From: Paenarthrobacter aurescens TC1
GTDB lineage: Bacteria; Actinomycetota; Actinomycetes; Actinomycetales; Micrococcaceae
NCBI GenBank assembly: GCA_000014925.1
Contig: CP000474.1
Span: 2,542,001-2,606,000 of the forward strand
Direction: 5' to 3'
Length of the DNA stretch: 64,000 bases
Position 1 is the stretch's first letter. Each line of letters opens with the position of its first letter. The notes beneath the pieces were generated by a model that saw only the letters and a program-made list of their open reading frames with translations, ran no database searches and was not told the origin of the DNA. Shown here piece by piece: positions 54,346 to 64,000 of this stretch. The position numbers were made by a program, and so were the translations under genes.

Positions 54346-54969
54346 TCATTCAGTACGTGCTTGGTCGTCTGATCCGGACAGTGCGGGTGTCAGATCCGCT
54401 GCGTTGGCAGGCGCGGCGTACAGTCCATACTTGGCGATGTACTGCACCACTCCGTCAGGTACGAGGTACCAGACGGGATTTCCGGCACCCACCCGGGTCC
54501 TGCAATCCGTGGAGGAGATGGCCATGGCAGGGACTTCCAACAGGCTGACATCGTCCCTGCCCATATCGTGCAGTTCATGTCCGGGACGCGTGACCCCGAC
54601 GAAGTGGGCCAAAGACCACAACTCGTCTACGTCCTTCCATGAAAGGATCTGCGCCAAGGCATCTGCGCCCGTGATGAAGAAAAGATCGGCGTCAGGCCGC
54701 TCTGCACGGAGATCGCGGAGGGTGTCAATGGTGAACGTCGGCCCCGGACGATCAACGTCCACCCGGCTCACCGTGAACCTGGGGTTGGATGCCGTGGCGA
54801 TGACCGTCATCAGGTAGCGGTGCTCAGGCCTGCTGACCAGCTTGTGCGACTTCTGCCAAGGCTGGCCGGTTGGAACGAAAACCACTTCGTCAAGGCCGAA
54901 CTTGGCTGCGACTTCACTGGCAGCCACAAGGTGGCCGTGATGAATGGGATCAAATGTTCCACCCATCAC
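54346..54969 (-). CDS. nadD: Nicotinate-nucleotide adenylyltransferase
   Basis: Makes deamido-NAD from nicotinate mononucleotide and ATP. Motifs [20 protein letters not shown] and [20 protein letters not shown] are diagnostic. The start is uncertain: the GTG used here gives VMGGTFDP with only two residues before the motif, which is short for the family. The frame is open further to a TTG at 55107, overlapping the small membrane protein gene; true initiation may be at an unusual codon between. The catalytic core is complete. It precedes the tail-anchored gene by seven bases. Confidence 0.88.
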   Translation of the reverse strand: MMGGTFDPIHHGHLVAASEVAAKFGLDEVVFVPTGQPWQKSHKLVSRPEHRYLMTVIATASNPRFTVSRVDVDRPGPTFTIDTLRDLRAERPDADLFFITGADALAQILSWKDVDELWSLAHFVGVTRPGHELHDMGRDDVSLLEVPAMAISSTDCRTRVGAGNPVWYLVPDGVVQYIAKYGLYAAPANAADLTPALSGSDDQARTE

Positions 54970-55021
54970 GCCCAGCCGGAGCCTGCGCCCCGTCTCCCCA
55001 CGCGGTGTTGCGGCGATAATG

Positions 55022-55261
55022 TTAGTGGCCTTGGCCGTGCGTGTGCTTGTTCGGGTGCTGGCGGTGCGGATCGGAGTGCTCTTCAACGGCCTCGTGACGG
55101 TTGCCAAGGTTGGTGTAGGAGAGGGTGACGAACAAGAGAACCAGCATGAGGGCGAACATCACGACGCCGAAGACCCACGGCTCGGCCCACAACGGAGCGA
55201 GTTCCTCGTGGCCGCCTTCCGTTTGGGCGGCAATGGACGTGGCGATCTGCTGAAACAGCAT
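55022..55261 (-). CDS. Small single-pass membrane protein
   Basis: A 79-residue protein with one helix, [20 protein letters not shown], and a C-terminal hydrophilic tail rich in His ([19 protein letters not shown]), which could bind metal. It lies between proA and nadD. Function unknown. An ATG is preceded by a GGGGAGA-like site. Confidence 0.75.
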   Translation of the reverse strand: MLFQQIATSIAAQTEGGHEELAPLWAEPWVFGVVMFALMLVLLFVTLSYTNLGNRHEAVEEHSDPHRQHPNKHTHGQGH

Positions 55262-55344
55262 CTTCTCCCCTAGTTGGTTCTCAAAGGATTTTCGACGGCG
55301 GGACTCCCCGCCGTTCCGGACTTCTGTTCTATGTTACCGCGTTG

Positions 55345-56709
55345 CTAGCCGCGGATCTGGCCCTCACCCTGGACGATCCACTTGGTGGTGGTCAACTCCG
55401 TGAGGCCCATGGGACCCCGGGCGTGCAACTTCTGGGTGGAAATGCCCACTTCGGCTCCGAGGCCTAGCTCGCCTCCGTCAGTGAACCTGGTGGAGGCATT
55501 GACGATGACGGCAGCAGAATCGATGTCGGCGATGAACTTCTCGGCGTTGGCCAGGTTGTTGGTGAGGATCGCTTCCGTGTGGCCCGTGGTCCATGTACGG
55601 ATGTGGTCCACTGCCTCATCCAGGCTGTCCACCATGGCGACGGCGAGATCGAGATCCATGTACTCGGTGGCCCAATCGTCATCGTCAGCGGGAACGGTTT
55701 CCACGTCCTTGCCCAAAGCAGCAGCGATCCGATCATCAACGTGGAGGGTGACTCCGGCCGAACGCAGTGCTTTGGCAACGGCAGGCAGCACCGTAGCACC
55801 GGAATGCACCAGCAGTGTCTCTACGGTGTTGCAGACACTGGGCCTCTGAGTTTTGGCGTTGAGAAGGATCTCCACGGCCATCTCTTCACCCGCGGACTCA
55901 TCGATGAAGATATGGACATTTCCTTCGCCGGTTTCAATGACAGGCACGGAAGAGTTGGTCACAACTGTCTGGATGAGATCGCGTCCACCGCGGGGAATGA
56001 GGACATCCACACGGCCACGGGCGCGCATCAGGACGTTTGCTCCTTCGCGGCCGTACTGATCCACTGTCTGCACGGCGTCCGCAGGCAAACCAACGGAATC
56101 GAGCGCCTCGCGGAGAATCCGCACCAGTGCCTCATTGGTGTGGGCCGCAGCGGACCCGCCACGCAGGATCACAGCGTTGCCGCTCTTGAGCGCCAGGCCG
56201 GCGATGTCCACCGTGACGTTCGGGCGTGCCTCATAAATCGCGGCCACAACGCCCATGGGAACGTTCACCTGGCGCAAGCGGAGTCCATTGGGCAGCGTCT
56301 GTCCACGGACCACGTTGCCCACGGGATCGGGCAAGCCGGCCAGGTTCTCCAAAGCTGCAACCAAGCCGTCGATGCGGGCGGCAGTCAGCGTCAAACGGTC
56401 CAGGAGCGCCGCTGAGGTGCCGTTGGCCCGGCCCACCGCAACATCCTTGGCATTGGCTTCCAATACGTGTTTCCGGTTCTCCACCAAGGCAGCTCCGATG
56501 GCACGCAGCGCGCGGTCTTTCCATGCGCGGTTTGCCTGTCCCATGCGGCGGGCAGCCTTACGGGAGCGGTCCGCTATGGCGTGAACGGCAGCCTGGACAT
56601 CTTCCGGTGACACCGGGGCGCCGCCTGCCGCAGGGTTCTCCGGCGTCTGGCCGGAGGTACCGGAAACGTCGGAGATCACAGGGGCGTCAGGGGTCAGCGC
56701 TTCAGTCAT
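55345..56709 (-). CDS. proA: Glutamate-5-semialdehyde dehydrogenase
   Basis: A 454-residue aldehyde dehydrogenase fold enzyme, the second step of proline synthesis: gamma-glutamyl phosphate to glutamate semialdehyde with NADPH. Seen: GGSAAAHTNEALVRILREAL, the catalytic Cys in TQRPSVCNTVETLLV and the C-terminal RGPMGLTELTTTKWIVQGEG. It has an extra N-terminal extension of about 35 residues rich in Pro and Ser. ATG overlaps the proB stop by four bases (ATGA). Confidence 0.97.
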   Translation of the reverse strand: MTEALTPDAPVISDVSGTSGQTPENPAAGGAPVSPEDVQAAVHAIADRSRKAARRMGQANRAWKDRALRAIGAALVENRKHVLEANAKDVAVGRANGTSAALLDRLTLTAARIDGLVAALENLAGLPDPVGNVVRGQTLPNGLRLRQVNVPMGVVAAIYEARPNVTVDIAGLALKSGNAVILRGGSAAAHTNEALVRILREALDSVGLPADAVQTVDQYGREGANVLMRARGRVDVLIPRGGRDLIQTVVTNSSVPVIETGEGNVHIFIDESAGEEMAVEILLNAKTQRPSVCNTVETLLVHSGATVLPAVAKALRSAGVTLHVDDRIAAALGKDVETVPADDDDWATEYMDLDLAVAMVDSLDEAVDHIRTWTTGHTEAILTNNLANAEKFIADIDSAAVIVNASTRFTDGGELGLGAEVGISTQKLHARGPMGLTELTTTKWIVQGEGQIRG

Positions 56710-57887
56710 GCTCCAAGTTTAGATGAGCGCGACGCCCTCAGGAGCACCAGATCGTCAACATGAACAACTTCGCGGTCGTAACCGCGGCCCATGGCCTGGC
56801 CCAGCTCCTGGGTGGTGCGTCCCAGCATTCGCGGGAGTTCCTCGGAAGAGTAGTTCACCAAACCGCGCGCCACCACCGTTCCGTCGTGGGCAACCATCTC
56901 AATGGGGTCGCCGGCTTCGAAATCACCACTGATGTCCGAAATGCCCGCGGGAAGGAGTGACCTGTGCCGGTCGCGCACTGCTTTCACTGCGCCGTCGTCG
57001 AGCATTAAACGGCCATGGACGGTCGCCAGGTGCGCCAGCCAGAGGAGACGAACCGGCTTGCGATTGCCGTTCACGGCGAACCACGTTCCCACGTCCTGGC
57101 CCGCCAAGGCCGCCGCGGCATTGGCCGTTGACGTGACCAAAGCGTGGATACCCGAGCCGGCAGCAATGGACGCCGCTTCCACTTTGGTCATCATGCCGCC
57201 CGTTCCGACGCCGGCCTTGCCTGCCTTGCCAATGGTCACGTCTTCCAGGTCCTGCGGACCGCGGACCAAAGGAATTCGTTGGGCGCCTTGGGACGGCGGG
57301 CCGTCGTAGAGGGCATCGACGTCGGACAGCAGCACGAGCGCGTCGGCACGAACCAAGTGTGCCACCAAGGCAGCGAGGCGATCATTGTCGCCAAAGCGGA
57401 TCTCGTGCGTGGCCACGGTGTCGTTCTCGTTGACTACAGGCACCACGCCGAGATTGAGCAGCCTGTCCAACGCCCGGAAGGCGTTGGTGTGTTGCGTCCG
57501 GCGCATGAGGTCATCGGCGGTCAGCAGCACTTGGCTGACTGTCACGCCGTGTGCATTGAAAGCCTGCGTGTAGCGGGCCATCAGCAATCCCTGCCCAACG
57601 CTCGCCGCTGCCTGCTGGGTGGCCAGGTCCTTGGGTCGCTTGGCCAGACCCAAGGGGGCAAGCCCGGCAGCGATGGCGCCCGAGGACACCAGGATGATCT
57701 CCGTACCAGCATTGCGCTTTTCAGCGAGGGCATTGACCAGCCCGGTGAGGGACTTCTCGGAGATGCCACCCTTGATGCTGGTCAGCGAGGATGACCCCAC
57801 TTTGACCACAATCCGCTTGGCGGTGGCCAGAGCTTGACGCTCGAGTCCTTCAGCGGTGTCCGGGGCGTCGACGGTCTTAGTCGTCAT
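56706..57887 (-). CDS. proB: Glutamate 5-kinase with PUA domain
   Basis: A 393-residue enzyme phosphorylating glutamate. The kinase domain has [13 protein letters not shown] and [20 protein letters not shown]; the C-terminal 100 residues are a PUA domain ([20 protein letters not shown]). Normally inhibited by proline. ATG chosen just after a GTG; it overlaps the obg stop by 11 bases, so obg-proB-proA is an operon. Confidence 0.97.
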   Translation of the reverse strand: MTTKTVDAPDTAEGLERQALATAKRIVVKVGSSSLTSIKGGISEKSLTGLVNALAEKRNAGTEIILVSSGAIAAGLAPLGLAKRPKDLATQQAAASVGQGLLMARYTQAFNAHGVTVSQVLLTADDLMRRTQHTNAFRALDRLLNLGVVPVVNENDTVATHEIRFGDNDRLAALVAHLVRADALVLLSDVDALYDGPPSQGAQRIPLVRGPQDLEDVTIGKAGKAGVGTGGMMTKVEAASIAAGSGIHALVTSTANAAAALAGQDVGTWFAVNGNRKPVRLLWLAHLATVHGRLMLDDGAVKAVRDRHRSLLPAGISDISGDFEAGDPIEMVAHDGTVVARGLVNYSSEELPRMLGRTTQELGQAMGRGYDREVVHVDDLVLLRASRSSKLGA

Positions 57888-59463
57888 CACCGGAATCCAG
57901 GTGGCTTTCCTTCACTGCCTGGGCTCGGCGACCACTGACAGACTCAGTCCAGATGCCTGCCTTGCGTTCAGCTTCAAGCTCGGCACGCGCGGCGGCCTTG
58001 GCTTCGCGTCGTTCGATCTGCTCGTCGCGCTTCTGTGAACGCGTGGGGCGGTCGCCAATGTCCGCAACGCGGATGTCGGTCCCGCGAGGCGTCGCGAGGA
58101 GTTCGGCGCCGGCCATCATGGTGGGCTCCCAGTCGAACACCACGCCATCGTCTTCACCGATGACCACGGTGTCGCCGGGCTTGGCGCCAACCTTGAACAG
58201 TTCAGTTTCCACACCAAGCTTGGCAAGGCGGTCGGCAAGGTAGCCGATGGCTTCCTCGTTGGTGAAGTCAGTCTGCTTGACCCAGCGCACGGGCTTTTCG
58301 CCCAAGACGCGGAACAGCGGCTCGAGGTTCTTCTCCTCGCGGCGGATCTTGAAGCCGGACTCGTTGACGGCGCGCGGACGCAGGACGGGAGGTGCCACCT
58401 TGGGGGGCGCGGCCTGAACGGCGTTACGTGCTGCCTGGACGATCTCAGCCATGGCAAAGCCGAGCTGACGCAAACCTTCGTGGCTTGTTGCCGATACTTC
58501 AAATACACGGTATCCGCGGGCTTCGAGGTCCGGACGGACGAACTCGGCCATATCCTTGCCGTCGGGAAGATCCACCTTGTTGAGGACTACCAACTTGGGG
58601 CGTTCATTCAACGGCACTACTTCACCGTCAACACCGGCGTAGCTCATGTCCACGGCGTACTTCTCCAGTTCCGCCTCAATGATGGCGAGGTCGGAGAGAG
58701 GATCGCGGTCTGATTCAAGGGTTCCGCAATCAAGGACGTGAACCAGCGCAGCGCAGCGCTCTACGTGCCGCAGGAAGTTGTGGCCCAGGCCCTTGCCTTC
58801 GCTGGCGCCTTCGATCAGGCCGGGGACATCGGCAATGGTGAAGCGGACGTCGCCGGCCTGCACCACGCCAAGGTTGGGAATGAGCGTGGTGAAGGGGTAG
58901 TCGGCAATCTTGGGCCGGGCAGCAGACATGGCTGCGATGAGGCTGGACTTACCGGCGGACGGGAAACCAACCAATGCGATGTCTGCGATGGACTTCAGTT
59001 CCAGGACGATGTCACTGGATTCACCTTCGATGCCCAGCAGGGCAAAGCCCGGAGCCCGACGCTTCTGCGATGAAAGGGATGCGTTGCCGAGGCCGCCCTG
59101 GCCGCCTGCGGCTGCAATGTACTCAGTACCCTCGCCAACGAGGTCAGCCAGGACTTCGCCGTCCTTGGTCTTGACTACGGTGCCATCAGGCACGGGAAGA
59201 ATCAGGGTCTCGCCGTTCTTGCCGCCGCGCCAGTCGCCCATGCCAGGGCCGCCGTTGGTGGCGTGGCGGTGGGGAGCGTGATGGTAATCAAGCAGCGTGG
59301 TGGTCTGGGCGGACACGCGAAGGATGACATCGCCGCCGTTGCCGCCGTTGCCGCCGTCGGGGCCGCCGAGCGGCTTGAACTTTTCCCGCTTTACGGAGAC
59401 ACAGCCGTGGCCGCCGGTTCCGCCGGATACGTGCAGGACTACCCGGTCTACAAAGCTCGCCAC
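57877..59463 (-). CDS. obg: GTPase Obg
   Basis: A 528-residue GTPase involved in 50S assembly and stringent response. The N-terminal Obg fold is glycine-rich ([16 protein letters not shown]); the G domain has [33 protein letters not shown] and [11 protein letters not shown]; a C-terminal OCT domain follows (near [19 protein letters not shown]) and then a charged tail. GTG start. It sits after the rplU-rpmA terminator, so it probably uses its own promoter. Confidence 0.97.
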   Translation of the reverse strand: MASFVDRVVLHVSGGTGGHGCVSVKREKFKPLGGPDGGNGGNGGDVILRVSAQTTTLLDYHHAPHRHATNGGPGMGDWRGGKNGETLILPVPDGTVVKTKDGEVLADLVGEGTEYIAAAGGQGGLGNASLSSQKRRAPGFALLGIEGESSDIVLELKSIADIALVGFPSAGKSSLIAAMSAARPKIADYPFTTLIPNLGVVQAGDVRFTIADVPGLIEGASEGKGLGHNFLRHVERCAALVHVLDCGTLESDRDPLSDLAIIEAELEKYAVDMSYAGVDGEVVPLNERPKLVVLNKVDLPDGKDMAEFVRPDLEARGYRVFEVSATSHEGLRQLGFAMAEIVQAARNAVQAAPPKVAPPVLRPRAVNESGFKIRREEKNLEPLFRVLGEKPVRWVKQTDFTNEEAIGYLADRLAKLGVETELFKVGAKPGDTVVIGEDDGVVFDWEPTMMAGAELLATPRGTDIRVADIGDRPTRSQKRDEQIERREAKAAARAELEAERKAGIWTESVSGRRAQAVKESHLDSGDDD

Positions 59464-59571
59464 GTGGATCTCCTCAGTTGCTGTCTTACAGCGTTTGTTG
59501 CTGTTGCCAGCGCTGTTGCAAAAACCAGTGCGCCTGAGGCGCCCTAGTCGATTGTAATGCGGTTAAAAGAA

Positions 59572-59603
59572 CGGTGGAGCGGGCCGCTTGGCCCGCTCCA
59601 CCG
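59572..59603 (-). terminator. Terminator after rplU-rpmA
   Basis: CGGTGGAGCGGGC and GCCCGCTCCACCG form a perfect 13-base stem; on the reverse strand it is followed by TTCTTTTAA. It ends the L21-L27 transcript before obg. Confidence 0.85.
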
Positions 59604-59618
59604 GTTCAGAACTTGTTG

Positions 59619-59882
59619 TTACTCTGCAGCTGCAGCAGCAACGATGTTCACTACGCGACGGCCGCGGCGAGTACCAAACTCAACCGCACCGGCCTGAAGA
59701 GCGAACAGGGTGTCGTCGCCACCGCGACCTACGCCTGCACCGGGGTGGAAGTGGGTTCCACGCTGGCGAACGATGATTTCGCCGGCGGAAACTACCTGAC
59801 CACCGAAGCGCTTGACGCCCAGGTACTGTGCGTTGGAGTCACGACCGTTGCGAGTGGAACTCGCGCCTTTTTTGTGTGCCAT
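59619..59882 (-). CDS. rpmA: 50S ribosomal protein L27
   Basis: An 87-residue ribosomal protein near the peptidyl transferase centre. [20 protein letters not shown] and [19 protein letters not shown] are characteristic. No N-terminal cleavage extension, unlike Firmicutes. Confidence 0.98.
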   Translation of the reverse strand: MAHKKGASSTRNGRDSNAQYLGVKRFGGQVVSAGEIIVRQRGTHFHPGAGVGRGGDDTLFALQAGAVEFGTRRGRRVVNIVAAAAAE

Positions 59883-59944
59883 GTGAAATGCCTGCCTCTA
59901 AATTTCTGGGGAAACTGAAAAACCTGAACAGCGGGTAACGGAAG

Positions 59945-60253
59945 TTACGCGATGCTGGTGATCTTGATCTTGGTCAGTTCCTGACGGTGACCCTGACGCT
60001 TCCGGTAGCCGGTCTTGTTCTTGAACTTCTGGATGACGATCTTCGGACCACGGAGGTCCTCGAGGATCTCAGCCGTGACCTTGACGTTGGCCAGTTCCGC
60101 AGCTGCGGAGGTGACCTTCTCGCCGTCAACCAGGAGCAATGCGGGCAGCTCAAGCGTGCTACCGGCTCCACCGGGGACGCGGTTCAGCGTTACGTAGTCT
60201 CCAACGGAAACTTTTTCTTGGCGGCCGCCTGCGCGGACAATCGCGTACACCAC
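59945..60253 (-). CDS. rplU: 50S ribosomal protein L21
   Basis: A ribosomal protein of about 102 residues binding 23S r[23 protein letters not shown] and [20 protein letters not shown] are diagnostic. The GTG of [10 protein letters not shown] is chosen over a GTG four codons upstream because family members start here and AAGTGAG lies before it. First gene of the rplU-rpmA pair. Confidence 0.96.
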   Translation of the reverse strand: MVYAIVRAGGRQEKVSVGDYVTLNRVPGGAGSTLELPALLLVDGEKVTSAAAELANVKVTAEILEDLRGPKIVIQKFKNKTGYRKRQGHRQELTKIKITSIA

Positions 60254-60431
60254 TTGGGTACTCACTTCTCTCGACGTTTATTACAAAATTTGCGTGCGGA
60301 ACCTTCAACCGGAATCAGGCCTGGTTCGCGCTGTGCCTCAACGCCGTGGACTTCTGATCGAAGTCCGCGAGTCATCCCATGAACAATTCCAAGGGGCATA
60401 ACCCAAGTGTTGGCGTAAGCACCGAAGATCA

Positions 60432-60461
60432 AGATTACGCTAGTTTGACCTTCAGCTGCAA
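60432..60461 (-). promoter_or_regulatory. Candidate rplU promoter
   Basis: On the reverse strand TTGCAG, 18 bases, TAATCT; it gives a leader of about 170 bases before rplU. Nearby, CTCGTGAC/GTCACGAG (60485-60504) forms a small hairpin just upstream. The rest of the 365-base gap between thiD-tenA and rplU shows no gene. Confidence 0.35.
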
Positions 60462-60630
60462 ATGAGGCCGGGTCCGGAGGCTACCTCGTGACTTGCGTCA
60501 CGAGTTGTAACGGACTCTCCCGGCACCGTGCCCATACAGCCTACAGGTTTTCGGCGAGATTAACGCGATTCAGGCAGCGACGCGCTGACGTGTCTCCGCA
60601 GTTGCCCGCAAATGCATCCGAGGTAGCGGG

Positions 60631-62178
60631 CTAGCCGCGGCCGATGGAAGGCTGCGCAAACAACCGCGGAGCATCAAAAAACGCGGTCTCATAACGGCAG
60701 GACTGGATGAAAGCGTCCATCATGGCGGCCCGCTCCATCTCCGAACCCGCAATGGCCGCAGCATCCGTGAAATTGATCGCTTTCCGGGTTGCGGCAGCGA
60801 AGTCCTCGTCGGCGTAGGTCTTCAGCCACTCGGCATAGGCGTGATCTGCGGGGGCTCCGGCGTCTACATACGATGCATGAAGCTGCCGACCCACCTCCGC
60901 GTACAACCAGTAACAGGGCAGGATCGCCGCGAGCACCACCGCGTAGCTGCCGGAAGCCGACGTTGCCAGTAGATGATCCACATAGGACTTGGTGACCGGG
61001 CCGGTGGCCGTGGAGGCCTCCCTGGTGCTCAGCCAGTTCCTGTGCAGCTCCGATTCAACTTCCAGGCACTGCTGCGATGCCTTGGCCCAGAACAACTGCT
61101 CTTCCTCCGTGGGGGCCAGGGCCCCCGCACGCGCCAACACCCTGGAGTACCCATTGAGGTAGATCGCATCTTGGGCGAGGTAGTAGTTGAAGTCACGTTC
61201 CGGGAGTTCGCCCGATTGAAGTCCTTGAATGAACGGAAGCCCGTAAATGGATTCGAGCTCTGGACCGGCTTCCTTCCACAAGGTCGCAGCGAAGGCGCCC
61301 GGCTTGGATGCCTGCTGGAGGTGGTGGAAGTGATGCACGGGCCCGTTCCCCTGCCCCACCTCGAGGGCCCCAGAGGTTGTCAAAGCCCCCAGTAACCAAG
61401 ACTTCGCTTCCTGCAGTGAAACTTCCCAGTCACCCCTGCGTGCCTGGACTGTAGCCAAGGCGGACGACAAGGAGCACCCGGTTCCGTGGCTGTTCCGCGT
61501 TTCGACCCGGGGACCTGTTATCTCGATCACGTCCCGTGACAGCATCCCACTGGTGTTCACCAGTGCATCAGGACATACCGGACCCGGCAGGTGGCCACCC
61601 TTGACCAGGACCGTGTTTCCGTACTCCGCTGCCAGCCGTTTGCCTTGGTCCAGCGCCGATTCCCATTCTGTTGCCTCCGGCTCCCCCAGCAACATGGCAA
61701 GTTCCGGAAGGTTCGGGGTGATCAGGTCGGCCAGAGGCAGCAGCGAACGCAAAGCCTTCTCCGCTGACTCGCGCAGGAGCCGGTCGCCACTGGTGGCCAC
61801 CATCACCGGGTCCAGGACCACGACGGCGGGACGCACCTCTTCGATCCAGCCGCGGACCTCGTCTATCACGGTCGCATCGCCGAGCATTCCGATCTTGACG
61901 GCATCAATGGTGATGTCGCTGCTGATGGCGTCAAGTTGCTGTCGGAGGAACTGCGCGGGAGGGACATGGACGGCGATGACCCCCATGGTGTTTTGTGCGG
62001 TGAGAGCCGTGATGGCAGCCATTCCGTAACCGCCGAGTGCTGCGATGCTCTTCAGGTCCGCCTGAATTCCCGCGCCGCCGGAAGGGTCCGAGCCGGCAAT
62101 ACTCAGTACGCGTGGGGTTGCCCGGCCCGGGTTCGGAGCGTCGAGTGGGTACACAGCTGAATATGGTGATGCAGTCAT
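60631..62178 (-). CDS. thiD: Bifunctional HMP(-P) kinase ThiD / TenA thiaminase fusion
   Basis: A 515-residue fusion for thiamine pyrimidine synthesis and salvage. Residues about 20-270 are ThiD, phosphorylating hydroxymethylpyrimidine: VLSIAGSDPSGGAGIQADLK, VVLDPVMVATSGDRLL and the catalytic Cys region NSHGTGCSLSSALA. Residues about 290-510 are TenA, with DFNYYLAQDAIYLNGYSRVL and the active-site Cys in AILPCYWLYAEVG. TenA hydrolyses aminopyrimidines from degraded thiamine and hands HMP to ThiD. ATG start, with its ribosome binding site placed at the edge of the upstream TPP riboswitch. Confidence 0.95.
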   Translation of the reverse strand: MTASPYSAVYPLDAPNPGRATPRVLSIAGSDPSGGAGIQADLKSIAALGGYGMAAITALTAQNTMGVIAVHVPPAQFLRQQLDAISSDITIDAVKIGMLGDATVIDEVRGWIEEVRPAVVVLDPVMVATSGDRLLRESAEKALRSLLPLADLITPNLPELAMLLGEPEATEWESALDQGKRLAAEYGNTVLVKGGHLPGPVCPDALVNTSGMLSRDVIEITGPRVETRNSHGTGCSLSSALATVQARRGDWEVSLQEAKSWLLGALTTSGALEVGQGNGPVHHFHHLQQASKPGAFAATLWKEAGPELESIYGLPFIQGLQSGELPERDFNYYLAQDAIYLNGYSRVLARAGALAPTEEEQLFWAKASQQCLEVESELHRNWLSTREASTATGPVTKSYVDHLLATSASGSYAVVLAAILPCYWLYAEVGRQLHASYVDAGAPADHAYAEWLKTYADEDFAAATRKAINFTDAAAIAGSEMERAAMMDAFIQSCRYETAFFDAPRLFAQPSIGRG

Positions 62179-62183
62179 GAGGA

Positions 62184-62265
62184 CATCCCTTCGCCGGTGC
62201 TAACCGGACAGGTTCAACGGGTCTGGATCTCAGCCTGGCCCAACGCCCGGCACCCCGTGTCAGTC
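62184..62265 (-). ncRNA. TPP (THI element) riboswitch
   Basis: On the reverse strand the conserved blocks occur in order: CGGGGTGCC, GGCTGAGA, ACCCGTTGAACCTG, TCCGGTTAGCACCGGCGAAGGGA. The last block's AAGGGA is the Shine-Dalgarno of thiD-tenA, about eight bases before the ATG, so thiamine pyrophosphate most likely hides the ribosome binding site. No separate terminator hairpin is seen. Confidence 0.93.
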
Positions 62266-62367
62266 CCCAAGCCTAGCCGGGAAGCGACGTGGCGCGGGAA
62301 CCGGACCACGTCGCGACCGGGATGTGACCACGGATGCATGGAATGCGTGGCCTGCGCGGACAAGAAA

Positions 62368-62406
62368 GGCCCTGCACAGCCCGCCGTTGGCAGATTGTGC
62401 AGGGCC
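62368..62406 (-). terminator. Terminator after the RNase E/G gene
   Basis: GGCCCTGCACA and TGTGCAGGGCC pair perfectly, and on the reverse strand the stem is followed by TTTCTTG. It lies about 25 bases after the gene's stop codon. Confidence 0.85.
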
Positions 62407-62429
62407 CTCTCAGCTGGTGCTGTCCGGAT

Positions 62430-64000
62430 TTAGAGCTCGGAGGCAGGAACTCCAACTCCGAGGATGATGGGCTCGTCGGTTGATGCCTTCTTGGCTTGTT
62501 CCGCGGGCACCTTGGCCTCATGGGCCGAGCCTCGGGGGGCCGAGGCCGTCACCTCATGGTGCTCGACGCTGGTTTCATTGGCCGCGCCTTGGGCCCGGCT
62601 GGCACTCCGGTTGCGGCGGCCACGACGACTACTCGTAGCCTGAACAGCCTCGGGAGCTTTTTCGGCACGGGCCGGCACATCAGCCTTCGGGGCATCAGCA
62701 GGCTCCGGCACGACCACCGGCGCGGCTTCTTCCGCAGGTGCCGGAGCAGCGCCGAGGTGCGAGAACGCCTCGGCCAGGAGGTCCAGGCTCATGGCAGGCT
62801 TGGCGGCCTGCGGTTCCTCGTGGTGCTCAACGAACGGAAGTGCTACTTCTTCGCCGCCGAAACGCAGGACGGGAGTAGACCTTGCTTCCTGGACTGCTGC
62901 TTCCCTTTTTTCTGCTTCGCGGGCAGTTGCTCCGGCTTCGCCGCTGGCGGCGGTACCGGATGCGGGGCTAACGGCCGGCTCGTGGCCCGCCGCCCTTGCC
63001 TGCTCCTCTGCGCGGTGAACTTCGTCGTCGTGCAGGTGGGCGGCGTGCGCTGCAGCGGCAATCGTCGCCAGGGCAGCCCGGGTTGCCTCAGCCTTGGCTT
63101 GCCGGGCGGGATCCTGTGCTTCGACCGGAGCCGAAGGTGCAGCCGGGGCGGACGTCGTCGTATGGACCTGCGCGGGGGCTTCGGCGATGGCCTGTCCCCC
63201 ACCCTTGCCGCGGCGGCGCTTGCGTTCCGTCCGCGCTGCAGGCTGCTGTGCCTCGGCGTGCGGGCGGTGGTGCTCGGCGGCAACCACGTTGGCGCGGCGG
63301 TGTTCAACGGGCTCGTCGTGGGTGACAACGCCCCTGCCGGCGCAATGCTCGCACTGCTCACCGAAGACCTCAAGGAGGCCGGTACCCATACGCTTGCGTG
63401 TCATCTGGACCAAGCCCAGCGACGTCACTTCGGCCACCTGGTGCTTGGTACGGTCGCGGCCAAGGCACTCGACCATGCGTCGCAGGACGAGATCGCGGTT
63501 GGATTCCAGGACCATGTCGATGAAGTCGATGACGATAATGCCGCCGATGTCGCGCAGACGGAGCTGGCGAACCACTTCCTCAGCCGCTTCAAGGTTGTTC
63601 TTGGTCACCGTTTCTTCGAGGTTTCCGCCGCTGCCGGTGAACTTACCGGTGTTGACGTCCACCACGGTCATGGCCTCGGTGCGGTCGATGACCAACGAAC
63701 CACCGGACGGCAGGAAGACCTTACGCTCCAGCGCCTTGTGGATCTGCTCGTCGATGCGCCAGGCAGCGAAAATGTCCTGGTCCTTGGTCCACTTTTCAAG
63801 GCGGCCCACCAGATCAGGGGCAACGTACGTGACGTAGGCCTCGATGGTGTCCCAGGCGTCGTCACCGGAGACGATCAGCTTGGAGAAGTCCTCATTGAAG
63901 ACGTCACGGACCACCTTGATGGTGAGGTCGGGTTCGCCGTAAAGCAGTTCAGGGGCCAGGACCTTGGTGGACGAGGCCTGTCCTTCGATGCCTTCCCACT
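62430..64000 (-). CDS. rne: Ribonuclease E/G, C-terminal part (runs off the edge)
   Basis: The frame is open to the window edge, so the visible 523 residues are the end of a larger protein. The catalytic domain includes SGGSLVIDRTEAMTVVDVNT with the magnesium Asp, then IIVIDFIDM with the second Asp, and the zinc-link region GEQCEHCAGRG (C-x-x-C). After that about 270 residues are low-complexity, rich in Ala, Glu, Pro and Arg, with basic blocks (ERKRRRGKGGG, SSRRGRRNRSASRA) likely to bind RNA or partners. It processes rRNA and mRNA. Next to rplU-rpmA, as usual in actinobacteria, with thiD-tenA between. Confidence 0.95.
   Translation of the reverse strand, partial: WEGIEGQASSTKVLAPELLYGEPDLTIKVVRDVFNEDFSKLIVSGDDAWDTIEAYVTYVAPDLVGRLEKWTKDQDIFAAWRIDEQIHKALERKVFLPSGGSLVIDRTEAMTVVDVNTGKFTGSGGNLEETVTKNNLEAAEEVVRQLRLRDIGGIIVIDFIDMVLESNRDLVLRRMVECLGRDRTKHQVAEVTSLGLVQMTRKRMGTGLLEVFGEQCEHCAGRGVVTHDEPVEHRRANVVAAEHHRPHAEAQQPAARTERKRRRGKGGGQAIAEAPAQVHTTTSAPAAPSAPVEAQDPARQAKAEATRAALATIAAAAHAAHLHDDEVHRAEEQARAAGHEPAVSPASGTAASGEAGATAREAEKREAAVQEARSTPVLRFGGEEVALPFVEHHEEPQAAKPAMSLDLLAEAFSHLGAAPAPAEEAAPVVVPEPADAPKADVPARAEKAPEAVQATSSRRGRRNRSASRAQGAANETSVEHHEVTASAPRGSAHEAKVPAEQAKKASTDEPIILGVGVPASEL

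Noticed and set aside
59331..59358. GCC-rich near-triplet repeat
   Set aside because: It encodes the glycine-asparagine-rich loop of the Obg fold, a normal conserved feature.

Overview
The window is high-GC DNA from an actinobacterium. The best guess from gene content and order is Arthrobacter or Paenarthrobacter (family Micrococcaceae); this is inference, not a database match. Direct support comes from mycothiol-linked genes (a mycoredoxin with CGYC and a formaldehyde dehydrogenase of the S-(hydroxymethyl)mycothiol type), a Gram-positive type LexA box, class Ib nrdHIEF, and the conserved block rsfS-nadD-proA-proB-obg-rpmA-rplU-rne. There is no prophage, transposase or CRISPR array.

Left part (1-22 kb): the end of a pgsA-HIT-thrS string; an SOS-type pair (DUF6504 plus error-prone polymerase DnaE2) behind a LexA box; a FAD monooxygenase divergent from a TetR gene with a perfect palindrome between them; an SRAP peptidase; mycoredoxin; a formaldehyde-to-CO2 module (MscR-like dehydrogenase, MBL hydrolase and a convergent molybdopterin oxidoreductase); lipoate ligase-like, thioesterase and DedA-like genes; a Rieske-tailed FAD oxidoreductase; a shortened AlkD-like protein; a YhcG-type PDDEXK nuclease; and a dienelactone hydrolase lipoprotein.

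Middle (22-33.4 kb): a roughly 1.1 kb AT-rich gap is followed by the most unusual element, a tightly packed one-strand cluster. It holds an ABC exporter pair, an acyltransferase with a malonyl-type HAFH motif, a ketoreductase, an ACP, a dehydratase, a GNAT protein with a very large C-terminal part, a GcvT-like protein, a single polypeptide carrying an intact ketosynthase fused to a second ketosynthase-like domain that has lost every catalytic residue, and a phosphopantetheinyl transferase. There is no enoyl reductase. I read it as a compact highly-reducing type II PKS-like (polyene-type) acyl system with its own export and ACP activation.

Right part (33.4-64 kb): nrdFEIH with candidate NrdR boxes; a LysR gene; a DUF2004 gene; a MoxR-DUF58-DUF4381-like-VWA-VWA-TPR operon; a sugar ABC transporter with a ROK repressor and operator-like palindrome; an RlmG-type methyltransferase; a cupin; two identical tRNA-Ala(GGC) genes flanking a TetR of gamma-butyrolactone-receptor type; the rsfS-nadD-proAB-obg-rpmA-rplU block; a TPP-riboswitch-controlled ThiD-TenA fusion; and the 3' part of an RNase E/G gene running off the edge. 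Start codons were moved from the longest reading frame wherever a ribosome binding site, a neighbour's stop or a family motif gave a better one, as noted per entry.
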